The position numbers and the translations under genes were made by a program. Below the pieces are notes generated by a model, which did no database searches, was not told the DNA's origin, and saw nothing but the letters and a program-made list of their open reading frames with translations. From contig JAJRTM010000574.1 of NCBI GenBank assembly GCA_024278285.1, forward strand, positions 1 through 11,136: DNA of 11,136 nucleotides. The letters are read 5' to 3'. Each line of letters starts with the position of its first letter. Within the stretch, counting starts at the first letter, position 1. The DNA is from Planctomycetota bacterium. GTDB lineage: Bacteria > Planctomycetota > Planctomycetia > Planctomycetales > Planctomycetaceae. Positions 1 to 6,428 of this stretch are shown here, piece by piece.

Positions 1-26
1 CCATGAGCGGGTAGAGGGGTTGCAAG

Positions 27-1493
27 ATGCTTCCCGAACGGAGTCAATTGAACAACGATGGTTCGCCAGGTGGAAAACCCACCACTGAAACGCAACTTTC
101 GCAACGTTTTTTCCAATGCCTTGAACAAGCCATTGGAAACGCACGTTTCGAGCAGTGGTTTGCTGGTCAGACACTCATTTCGTTTTCTGGCGATCTGGTA
201 AGCGTTGGTGTGAAAAGTCCATTTTTAATCAAATGGTTAAGACGCGAATTTTCCGAAGCCGCGTTGGAAGCAGCCCGGCAATGCGTCGGAATCTCGGCCC
301 AGGTTCGATTCGATGTCGATCCACGTGCGATGGAACTTGCAGCAACAGCTCAACAAAGCGATAACGAAGAATCAAAAAACAAACCGGAAGAAAAAACTGA
401 GGCATCGCAAACTGCCCGCAAGCAGTCTGGAAAAAAACGCTTACCTCCCCGACGCAGGCGGTTTGCACGGCTGACGGATTTCATTTCTGGCAGTTGCAAT
501 CGCGTTGCACTTTCGATGGTTAACATTATCTGCAAGCAGCCGGGCGAGCAGTATAATCCACTTTATTTATACGGCGGGGTTGGTGTTGGGAAAACGCATC
601 TGGCAGAAGGGATTCACGTTCGTGTTCGAGAATTGCACCCGGAACTTCAGGTCACTTATCTGACAGCAGAAGCTTTCGCCAACTTTTACACCAAGGCACT
701 ACGCGAAAGAACACTACCAGCGTTCCGCAGACGATTTCGCTCGATTGATGTTCTTATTGTCGATGACATTGAGTTTCTGAATGCCAAGAAAGGAATTCAG
801 GAAGAGTTTTGTCATACGATTCAAGAGTTACTTTCTTACGGTCGGCAAGTAATTCTTGCAGCGGATCGGCATCCGCGGATGTTAACCAACATTCGCCCAG
901 ACTTGAGTACTCGATTTTTATCCGGGCTGGTGATCCGGCTTGAAGCTCCCGATTTGGAAACGCGACGAGAAATAGTCAAGCATCATGCAGATCGATTTGC
1001 GTTAAGTATTACGGATGATGCGATTGATTTTGTGGCCAGAAAGTTTACGCGAAATGTGCGTGAATTGATCGGAGCCGTCAATTGCCTGCAAACTTATCAC
1101 CACATGACAAAACGCCCGGTTGGCATTACTGCCACTCGCGAAGTCTTAAAAGATTTAGAGCGAGACTGCCTGCGAATTATTCGAGCCAGTGACATTCAGC
1201 ACGCTGTTTGCGAATTGTTCGGCATTCAGAAAGAAGCACTCATTTCGTCCCGCAGAACACGCGAACTGGCACAGCCGCGAATGCTGGCCATGTATTTGAC
1301 AAGACAATGGACACAATCTGCCTACCATGAAATCGGCAAGCAATTCGGCGGCAGAAACCACAGTACGGTTATCTCAGCCGAGAAAAAAATGAAGCAGATG
1401 ATTGAAAAAGATGAACAACTCCAGGTCGCCAATCGAAAATGGACGGCTCAGGAAGTCGTTTCAATGGTTGAAGAACAATTGCAGGCAAGTTAA
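27..1493 (+). CDS. dnaA: Chromosomal replication initiator protein DnaA
   Basis: DnaA is the AAA+ ATPase that binds DnaA boxes and melts the replication origin. All four domains are visible in 488 residues. Domain I spans about 25-97 (FEQWF start, [10 protein letters not shown]). An acidic then basic linker runs 98-145 and ends in RRRRF. The AAA+ core covers about 146-380, with Walker A GGVGVGKT at 183-190, Walker [11 protein letters not shown] at 242-251, sensor 1 AADRHPR at 278-284, a box VII-like arginine at 296 (STRF) and sensor 2 RNVREL at 342-347. The DNA-binding domain IV (about 386-460) carries the signature GGRNHSTV at 441-448, where most bacteria have GRDHTTV. A tail of about 28 residues follows. 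The ATG at 27 has GAGGGG 7 nt upstream, and the earlier ATG at 3 stops after three codons. No dnaN follows; the next gene is convergent. The promoter lies outside the window. A second DnaA paralogue elsewhere in the genome cannot be excluded. Confidence 0.93.
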   Translation: MLPERSQLNNDGSPGGKPTTETQLSQRFFQCLEQAIGNARFEQWFAGQTLISFSGDLVSVGVKSPFLIKWLRREFSEAALEAARQCVGISAQVRFDVDPRAMELAATAQQSDNEESKNKPEEKTEASQTARKQSGKKRLPPRRRRFARLTDFISGSCNRVALSMVNIICKQPGEQYNPLYLYGGVGVGKTHLAEGIHVRVRELHPELQVTYLTAEAFANFYTKALRERTLPAFRRRFRSIDVLIVDDIEFLNAKKGIQEEFCHTIQELLSYGRQVILAADRHPRMLTNIRPDLSTRFLSGLVIRLEAPDLETRREIVKHHADRFALSITDDAIDFVARKFTRNVRELIGAVNCLQTYHHMTKRPVGITATREVLKDLERDCLRIIRASDIQHAVCELFGIQKEALISSRRTRELAQPRMLAMYLTRQWTQSAYHEIGKQFGGRNHSTVISAEKKMKQMIEKDEQLQVANRKWTAQEVVSMVEEQLQAS

Positions 1494-1522
1494 GGGCACC
1501 TCTATTCATTCAAAAGGAGCAC

Positions 1523-1579
1523 AGACATTCCTGTCGGTCTCGTTTGAGCATGCCTTATTATTGGCAGACAAGAATGTCT
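1523..1579. repeat. Imperfect 13-bp inverted repeat, 31-nt spacer
   Basis: The left arm AGACATTCCTGTC (1523-1535) is complementary, with one mismatch, to the right arm GACAAGAATGTCT (1567-1579). Translated, the arms give peptides like QTFLSV and DKNV. From memory these recur in spurious ORFs of planctomycete genomes, which would fit a dispersed intergenic repeat; a genome-wide count is needed to confirm it. Confidence 0.7.
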
Positions 1580-1590
1580 CCTTCGTGTGC

Positions 1591-1613
1591 CACTGCTGGC
1601 TTGTCCAGCAGTG
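1591..1613. repeat. Perfect 9-bp hairpin, dispersed-repeat copy A
   Basis: CACTGCTGG (1591-1599), loop CTTGT, CCAGCAGTG (1605-1613). No T-run follows, so it is not a classical terminator, although it sits just after the dnaA end. A reverse-complement copy lies at 1705-1728. Confidence 0.8.
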
Positions 1614-1699
1614 CGGTCGCGGGGACAGACTTTTCGTAGTAAAAAAGAAGGGGACGTTAAGTTAAAGTTGGCTCTGCTTAATAATGAAGGGCAGCCGTA

Positions 1700-1734
<35 letters not shown>

Positions 1735-1757
1735 AACTTCCATTTTCGCAGTTCATC

Positions 1758-1906
1758 GTAGGATGGCGTGCTTGCACCCATCTTCGCGCGCCGAGTTGTG
1801 TTCAATGGCAAAAGAGTTGAAATGGCTCTGCTTCGGTAATCGTTCCACCGGCATTAGATTGATGAAGTGGATACCGTATTTGATGGGTGCAAGCACGCCA
1901 TCCTAC
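1758..1906. mobile_element. MITE-like element, copy 1 (149 bp)
   Basis: The ends are perfect 25-bp terminal inverted repeats at 1758-1782 and 1882-1906, beginning GTAGGATGGCGTGC. The interior has no transposase. A second member at 4362-4529 has the same termini and, read in the opposite orientation, an alignable interior: CTTCGCG next to one end, CACCGGCAT in the middle and TTTGATGGG at the other end. Two diverged copies with shared termini and interior suggest a non-autonomous mobile or dispersed repeat family. I see no clear target-site duplication. The left-flank match to copy 2 extends about 7 bp beyond the repeat (GTTC-TC), so the true boundary may lie slightly outside. Confidence 0.7.
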
Positions 1907-1947
1907 TGGGCCATCCAAAAATACGACGGTAATTGTTCGAGCGATTC

Positions 1948-3756
1948 CTACGAATTCATTTCTGCTGAAATGGCTACGAACGCTTCGACCCGCTCACGAA
2001 TTGGCTGCAAAGCTTCGTTCCAGAAACTGACTGATTCGAGATCGAAGCCGAAGGATTCTTTTGCGGCTGCGATCGCACTGACGCCAGCGGTCGCGATCAG
2101 AAATTGATCGTAGGAAGCGGGAAAACCGCTGGGATCGTTTCGGGCTTCCAGATACAATCGCTGGGAAAGCAGATAGCCGAACGTGTAAGGAAAATTGTAA
2201 AACGGTTCGTCGCTCATATAGAAATGCAGTTTGGAAATCCAGAACGTCGGGTTCCAGCCGGCATCGTCCAACAGCCCAACATAGGCTTGCTTTTGGGCAT
2301 CAACCATAATCTCATTTAATTCACGCGCCGAAAGTTCGCCCTTTGCTCTGCGGGTATGAACTTCGTTATCAAAAATGTATCTGCAGTGAATATTCATCAA
2401 AAAAGAAACGGAATCCTGCAATTGCCGATCCAGGGCAGCAAGCCGGTTTTGTTTGTCTGCACATTTATTGATACGTTGTTCAGCGACTACTGTTTCTGCA
2501 AAAGTGGAAGCCGTTTCCGCCAGGGTCATCGGATAACTTTGCATCACGATTGGCTCGTTTCGCAAAACCCAGGCGTGATAAGCGTGTCCGAGTTCATGGG
2601 CCAAAGTGGAAAGACCATCTTCGGTCCCCCGGTGTGTCATGAAAATGCGAGTTTGTTTACCGGGCGGAAAATCGGTACAAAAACCTCCTTGCCGTTTGCC
2701 TGGGCGGTCTTCTGCTTCAATCCATCCTGAAGATAAAGCATGTTCTGCAAATTCTTTCAACGGCGGATGGAACTCCGCGAAGGTTTCGAGAATTGTTTCA
2801 CAAGCCGTCTGATAATCGACCGCAGGAGAGCTGGAAGCCAGCGGAGCGTCCAGGTCGTACCAGCAAATGAAATCGAGATTTAATAGATGTTGCTTTGCTT
2901 GAAGGTACTTCACCAGTTCCGATTTGCAGCCTGAGATTGCCTCCCACATCGCATCAATCGAACGGCTGGTGACTCGATTTTGTGCGCGAGGAATTGTCAG
3001 ATAATTTTCGCGATTCGCATATCGATCCAATGTTAAGCGAGAGCCCACGATATGATTCAAAGTGGCTGCACATGGTTCTGAAATGGAATCCCAGGCCCGT
3101 TGAGAGCTGAAGAATTTATTTTCGCGATCTGATCTGTCTGGTGAATCAAACGCAATTTGTCCAGGCGATTTTTCGACCAGCTCGCCTCGCTCCATCACGG
3201 TAATACGAACCGAGCCGGAAAGTTCATCGTAAAGTCTGCTCCAGCCTTGAAGCCCATCAACATTCAATTCGCCCGCAAAATCGGCAAGATGATCGGGCAG
3301 ACGCAACGATGCTTCCTGTCGTCGTCTTTCAAGGAAGGGGAATACATTTTGCAATTCAGGTGAGTTCTTGATCGCGTCCCACGGTTCATCTTCAATCTCT
3401 TTCAGCAGGCGGTCAAAGCCATGATCGACACGGGTGAGCATCGGATAAATCGCAGCGACGGCTCCTTCTGCCTTGCGGTACTGTTCGTTATCGTTTTCAT
3501 CGGACGCATAACAACCAACCAAAGAAACAGCCTGCGACCAATCCCCCCAAACAGAGCCGTACTGTTCAATCAAATCCGCTAATTCATGGGGATCAATTAC
3601 GTTTGCCAATAAGGGAGAATCTGAATTTAATCGCCCCGTCACGGTTTTCTCAAACTGTTCCAGGTTTGATTGAATCTGTTGCAGCCATTGATCAAACGCA
3701 GCCTCTCCCGGTTGAGGACCAAGTTCGTCGAGTTGCCAATTGATGGGGTAATTCAT
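1948..3756 (-). CDS. pepF: M3 family oligoendopeptidase (PepF type)
   Basis: This is a zinc metallopeptidase of family M3 that hydrolyses short peptides, normally in the cytoplasm. The zinc site is clear in 602 residues, a usual length for PepF. HELGH at 387-391 gives the two histidines and the catalytic Glu388. ETASTFAE at 414-421 matches the family EAPSTxxE motif and supplies the likely third ligand, Glu414. The C-terminal HFYMSDEPFYNFPYTFGYLL (511-530) matches the substrate-pocket His/Tyr region of the family. There is no signal peptide. The ATG at 3756 has no good Shine-Dalgarno, which is common in this window. The GAF-like gene ends 57 bp upstream on the same strand, so the two may be co-transcribed. 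The stop TAG faces the dnaA end across a repeat-rich spacer. Family assignment is secure; the exact peptide specificity is unknown. Confidence 0.92.
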   Translation of the reverse strand: MNYPINWQLDELGPQPGEAAFDQWLQQIQSNLEQFEKTVTGRLNSDSPLLANVIDPHELADLIEQYGSVWGDWSQAVSLVGCYASDENDNEQYRKAEGAVAAIYPMLTRVDHGFDRLLKEIEDEPWDAIKNSPELQNVFPFLERRRQEASLRLPDHLADFAGELNVDGLQGWSRLYDELSGSVRITVMERGELVEKSPGQIAFDSPDRSDRENKFFSSQRAWDSISEPCAATLNHIVGSRLTLDRYANRENYLTIPRAQNRVTSRSIDAMWEAISGCKSELVKYLQAKQHLLNLDFICWYDLDAPLASSSPAVDYQTACETILETFAEFHPPLKEFAEHALSSGWIEAEDRPGKRQGGFCTDFPPGKQTRIFMTHRGTEDGLSTLAHELGHAYHAWVLRNEPIVMQSYPMTLAETASTFAETVVAEQRINKCADKQNRLAALDRQLQDSVSFLMNIHCRYIFDNEVHTRRAKGELSARELNEIMVDAQKQAYVGLLDDAGWNPTFWISKLHFYMSDEPFYNFPYTFGYLLSQRLYLEARNDPSGFPASYDQFLIATAGVSAIAAAKESFGFDLESVSFWNEALQPIRERVEAFVAISAEMNS

Positions 3757-3813
3757 AAAGAAATCTTTGAGTGAAACAAAAAAACGTTAGTAATACAAAG
3801 AAATATTCTTTTT

Positions 3814-4317
3814 TTAATTGATCGCTTCGCCGACCTGTTTGGCGATCGATAGCAATTTTTGCGGGACAGCATCGGTTTCTTTGTATAACTCTTTCCATGA
3901 AACTGCAATGACTGCTAGCGGATTTCCAGAAGCATCTACAATGGGGCATGAAAGCGAGCAACGCGCCCCGAAGCGATTCAACCAGCCGGCTGATTTTGCA
4001 AGATCGCCCTGCTGTTCGGCTGCCAGCGCCAATGCGGGCCTGCCGTTGACAATCGCGTTAACAATTCCCAATTGCGTATGAGCCAGTGAGACTTGCACTG
4101 TTTGTTGCTGGAACTCTTTTGCAACCTGTTCGGGAAATCCTTCTTCAAAAGCACATAAAACCTGACGAAGATTCTCTCCTTCAATCTTCCAGATGCCGAC
4201 CGCCCACGCGCCGGTTTGCTCAATCAATAATCGATTCAATTGATTATCATGAATTCTGTTTTCAGAATCGGAGTGGTTGAGAACTTCGCTCAAACCAGAG
4301 AGGAGTTGTTTATTCAT
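3814..4317 (-). CDS. Small GAF-domain-like protein
   Basis: A 167-residue protein that looks like one stand-alone GAF sensor domain (about 22-165). It starts with a helix, followed by the strand-like segment AWAVGIWKIEGENLRQVLC (37-55). The late pattern SLSCPIVDASGNPLAVIAVS (121-140) is typical of the closing GAF strands, and a final helix follows. Cys120 and Cys124 (RCSLSC) could be a redox or ligand site, but this is only inference. No output domain, membrane segment or signal peptide is present. The ATG at 4317 lacks a Shine-Dalgarno; a degenerate heptanucleotide repeat ends 7 nt upstream of it. It lies 57 bp before pepF on the same strand, so it may regulate or be co-transcribed with the peptidase. 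The ligand is unknown. The GAF call rests on pattern, not on a search. Confidence 0.72.
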   Translation of the reverse strand: MNKQLLSGLSEVLNHSDSENRIHDNQLNRLLIEQTGAWAVGIWKIEGENLRQVLCAFEEGFPEQVAKEFQQQTVQVSLAHTQLGIVNAIVNGRPALALAAEQQGDLAKSAGWLNRFGARCSLSCPIVDASGNPLAVIAVSWKELYKETDAVPQKLLSIAKQVGEAIN

Positions 4318-4324
4318 AGCACAG

Positions 4325-4356
4325 TAGGCGTTAGGTAGTAGGTATTAGGCGTTAGG
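4325..4356 (-). repeat. Degenerate heptanucleotide tandem repeat before the GAF-like gene
   Basis: On the minus strand the units read TAACGCC, TAATACC, TACTACC, TAACGCC, a strict 7-bp period with consensus TAAYRCC. The array ends 7 nt before the ATG at 4317. A related array stands before the methyltransferase start (5900-5924). Confidence 0.75.
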
Positions 4357-4361
4357 AAAAA

Positions 4362-4529
4362 GTAGGATGGCGTGCTTGCACCCATCAAATGTGGTTTCCA
4401 CTATTATAAATCTAATGCTGTATCAGTCTCATGCCGGTGAATCAGTGACAGAATAATAACAAATTCACTCTCTATTTTTCATTGGACGCAACTGGGCACG
4501 CGAAGATGGGTGCAAGCACACCATCCTAC
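4362..4529. mobile_element. MITE-like element, copy 2 (168 bp), inverted to copy 1
   Basis: The 25-bp terminal inverted repeats lie at 4362-4386 (identical to copy 1) and 4505-4529 (one substitution, CACACC for CACGCC). The interior is about 19 bp longer than in copy 1 but alignable in reverse orientation, including the CTTCGCG block, CACCGGCAT and TTTGATGGG. No transposase gene is present. It is inserted directly next to the heptanucleotide array upstream of the GAF-like gene. No target-site duplication is evident. Confidence 0.7.
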
Positions 4530-4645
4530 GACGAACTAAATAATTGAAGTTGTAATGGAATAATTTCATTTCTGTTAATATGTGGTTCAAAACAATTCTT
4601 ATAAAATATCCTGCCACTTTTGTGCAGCATTTCATTGATAAGATA

Positions 4646-5878
4646 CTAGCAGCAACCGTCCGTGCCGCAGCAATCTTCTGTTGATGGGACGATACTCTCT
4701 TTCGCTTTCCCCTGTTTCGTTTCGTGTGCAGAACGAAGACTCCCGGCGTGACAGTTGAACTGCTGGGCTTGTTCCAGTGGAATATTTTCGTGGGGAGAGA
4801 TCGGCGTAATATCGTTTTGGTAAGGTTGGGATGAATAAATCTGGAAAGTTTTATCACAGACCGCCATTCGTTTTCCACGCATCAATTTATGACCATCATC
4901 ATCAATTACCGCTTTCCAGGGGCCGTTATAAACGACCGCTTGCTTGCGATCCAGACAAGGGCCATCTTTTCCTTTGAAGGCTTCTATTGTTAAGGAACGA
5001 AATTCGATACCTTCGACAACGGTCCACGGTTCCGATTGCCGGGCGAGAATGGTGCAGCCGTAAAAACCAGCTTCTTCGAACACCGCCAGGAATTCGTCTT
5101 CGCGACATGCTCCGCTGATGCAACCGCTCCATAATGTTGGATCGTTTTGCAATTGAACGGGAACATCTTCATCACAAGTGATATCACTAATGACGGCTCG
5201 ACCGCCTCGCTTGAGAACACGGAAGATTTCCGAAAAGAGTTGCCTGCGATCCTGCTTTCCGACCAAATTAAGGACACAATTCGAAACAACAACATCAACC
5301 GTATTATCTGGAATTAACGGTTTTTCTTTACGTAATTGATCCGCCACTTCCTGAGCCTGCATCCAGTCTGCAGATGTTTTTACCGGATGCTCAGTCAGAT
5401 ACGATTCAAAAGCATCGAGGTCGAGTCTCAAATCCTGAATTTTCCCCTTATGAAATTCGACATTGGAATAGCCAAGCTTCTGGGACATTTCCGGCTGGTA
5501 CTTCCTGGCTAAATCCAGCATCACATCGTTGCAATCAACGCCGATCACGCGACCTGCTTCGCCAACCACCTGCGAAGTGATGTAACAGATTTTTCCGCCA
5601 CCCGAACCTAAATCGAGAACCGTTTCGCCTGCATGAACGTATTTGGAAGGATCACCACAACCGTAATCTCGCTCGATAATTTCCTGCGGAATGATCGAAA
5701 GATACTTCGCATCGTAATCGACCGGGCAACAAAGAGCCTGCTCTTTTTCCTGGGCAGCATCTGCATAACGATCACGAACTGCCTGATCAACATTCAACTC
5801 TCCCTGCCCTTCACTTTGTTCGCAACAACCTGCTGCTCCTTCAGAAGTAGCCCCGTTCACGATCTCCAATTGTGTCAT
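4646..5878 (-). CDS. arsM: ArsM-type arsenite S-adenosylmethionine methyltransferase, extended
   Basis: This is a class I methyltransferase of the ArsM type, which transfers methyl groups from SAM to As(III). The SAM motif VLDLGSGGGK is at 87-96 and the acidic motif GVD at 113-115. The three cysteines expected to hold arsenite are present: Cys74 in YGCGDP, Cys201 in SNCVLNL and Cys253 in SGCISGA, with spacing like that of characterised ArsM. A helical insertion (about 150-190) and a long C-terminal extension (about 290-410) make it larger (410 aa) than simple ArsM. The extension contains KGKDGPCLDR (302-311) and RMAVCDKTF (337-345) and ends CCGTDGCC (403-410); more Cys pairs are at 18-19 and 50-51. 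This layout resembles the ArsM of arsenosugar biosynthesis, but the usual radical-SAM partner ArsS is not beside it. There is no Shine-Dalgarno; a heptanucleotide repeat ends 21 nt before the ATG. ArsM-like is well supported; the true substrate is less certain. Confidence 0.85.
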   Translation of the reverse strand: MTQLEIVNGATSEGAAGCCEQSEGQGELNVDQAVRDRYADAAQEKEQALCCPVDYDAKYLSIIPQEIIERDYGCGDPSKYVHAGETVLDLGSGGGKICYITSQVVGEAGRVIGVDCNDVMLDLARKYQPEMSQKLGYSNVEFHKGKIQDLRLDLDAFESYLTEHPVKTSADWMQAQEVADQLRKEKPLIPDNTVDVVVSNCVLNLVGKQDRRQLFSEIFRVLKRGGRAVISDITCDEDVPVQLQNDPTLWSGCISGACREDEFLAVFEEAGFYGCTILARQSEPWTVVEGIEFRSLTIEAFKGKDGPCLDRKQAVVYNGPWKAVIDDDGHKLMRGKRMAVCDKTFQIYSSQPYQNDITPISPHENIPLEQAQQFNCHAGSLRSAHETKQGKAKESIVPSTEDCCGTDGCC

Positions 5879-5899
5879 CAGAAAAACTTTCAGTTTTGA

Positions 5900-5924
5900 T
5901 AGGCGTTAGGTATTAGGCGTTAGG
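5900..5924 (-). repeat. Degenerate heptanucleotide tandem repeat before arsM
   Basis: On the minus strand the units read TAACGCC, TAATACC, TAACGCC, TA. This is the array found at 4325-4356 with one unit fewer. It ends 21 nt before the ATG at 5878. Confidence 0.75.
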
Positions 5925-5998
5925 GAATAGTCTCATCGAAAACAGAAAGTGTCATCCGTTCATGTTTTCCCCAAGTGGTACAAGCCGTAATTTCTGTA

Positions 5999-6086
5999 CT
6001 ACTAACGGTCATTTTCTTTGCGACTTGCGCAAATTTCTAAGGTTCCAATTTGGTTACGGCTATCAGAATGAACCAGCCGTGCTGGG
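5999..6086. repeat. Structured 88-nt dispersed repeat, copy 1
   Basis: This matches 9812-9901 in direct orientation. It begins CTACTAACG, then has a hairpin TTTGCG/CGCAAA (6017-6022, 6028-6033; loop ACTTG), and ends with a 38-bp block (6049-6086) identical in both copies. Inside that block ACGGCT (6056-6061) pairs with AGCCGT (6075-6080), while CCAGC (6073-6077) can instead pair with GCTGG (6081-6085). GGTT (6052-6055) is complementary to AACC (6071-6074). Confidence 0.8.
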
Positions 6087-6148
6087 CTTTCTGCGGGCAA
6101 AAAACAATAGAAAAACAATCCTGTGAAGAATTCGGTGACATTGATGTA

Positions 6149-6154
6149 TATAAT
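6149..6154 (+). promoter_or_regulatory. Candidate -10 box (TATAAT)
   Basis: A perfect TATAAT lies in the divergent spacer, about 50 bp upstream of the terminator-like hairpin at 6201-6235. No convincing -35 hexamer is found at 16-18 bp. A second TATAAT at 6273-6278 has TTTACA (6253-6258) only 14 bp upstream. Either could drive the zinc-ribbon gene; neither is strong. Confidence 0.22.
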
Positions 6155-6200
6155 ACCGCGATCCGATTCTATTCGACAAGTCGAGAATTCCTTTGAAATG

Positions 6201-6235
6201 GAATTGGCTTAATGTCTAAGCCAAAATTCTTTTTT
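6201..6235 (+). terminator. Terminator-like hairpin in the leader of the zinc-ribbon gene
   Basis: The stem TTGGCTTA (6204-6211)/TAAGCCAA (6217-6224) is perfect with a 5-nt loop. It can be extended by GAA/TTC across an AA bulge and is followed by a run of six Ts (6230-6235). The T-run is on the plus-strand side only. An upstream stem AATTCC (6186-6191)/GGAATT (6200-6205) overlaps its foot and would compete with it. It lies about 194 nt before the 6429 start, so it could end a short transcript or act as an attenuator. Confidence 0.5.
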
Positions 6236-6428
6236 CAAGAGAGTATCTGTTTTTTACAGAGTTCCCATCCACTATAATTTACTGTTCAGTAATATCGATT
6301 AATGGTGAGGTTCTTCACAAAACTGATTGTTTTTGGATAAAAGAGTCTCTATGACGGGGTCTCTGTCACTACGATGCGATTTGAGTTCGGCTAAGTTTCC
6401 TTTCTACGGCTGTTTCAGGAATTGAATT

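Larger units (their letters stand above)
4318..4645. other. Spacer with heptanucleotide repeat and MITE-like copy 2
   Basis: The 328 bp between the methyltransferase stop and the GAF-like start contains a 7-bp degenerate tandem repeat (4325-4356), the second MITE-like element (4362-4529) and about 115 bp of AT-rich sequence (4530-4645) with no structure I can support. Any promoter for the GAF-like gene would have to lie within the repeat or the element. Confidence 0.7.
5879..6428. other. Divergent spacer between arsM and the zinc-ribbon gene
   Basis: The 550-bp divergent spacer should hold promoters for both flanking genes. It contains a heptanucleotide array (5900-5924), an 88-nt dispersed repeat (5999-6086), a TATAAT box (6149-6154), a terminator-like hairpin (6201-6235), a second TATAAT (6273-6278) and a possible short leader ORF (6351-6425). 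Nothing recognisable was seen in 5930-5998 or 6090-6140. Confidence 0.65.

Noticed and set aside
1402..1665. Open frame overlapping the dnaA end and the repeat spacer
   Set aside because: Its sequence is a translation of dnaA in another frame joined to the inverted repeats, with no ribosome site.
1763..2107. Open frame beginning MACLHPSSRA
   Set aside because: It starts inside the MITE-like terminal repeat and then runs antisense through the end of pepF; it is a by-product of the repeat.
3770..3830. AAAGAA/TTCTTT hairpin between the GAF-like gene and pepF as a terminator
   Set aside because: The stem is pure A/T, short, and its T-run is on the plus strand while both genes are on the minus strand.
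4325..4356. Heptanucleotide array as a CRISPR or telomere-like repeat
   Set aside because: The units are contiguous with no spacers, there are few of them, and they lie within a bacterial intergenic region.
4465..4878. Open frame across MITE-like copy 2 and the arsM 3' end
   Set aside because: It is the MITE-like arm plus a shifted frame of the methyltransferase; no coding signal.
4870..4878. TTTTCCACG as a DnaA box
   Set aside because: A single one-mismatch site inside a coding region with no cluster around it.
6123..6318. TGTGAAGAA (6123) and TTCTTCACA (6310) as DnaA boxes
   Set aside because: Each has a mismatch to the TTWTNCACA consensus, only two occur, and they are 190 bp apart; chance is enough.
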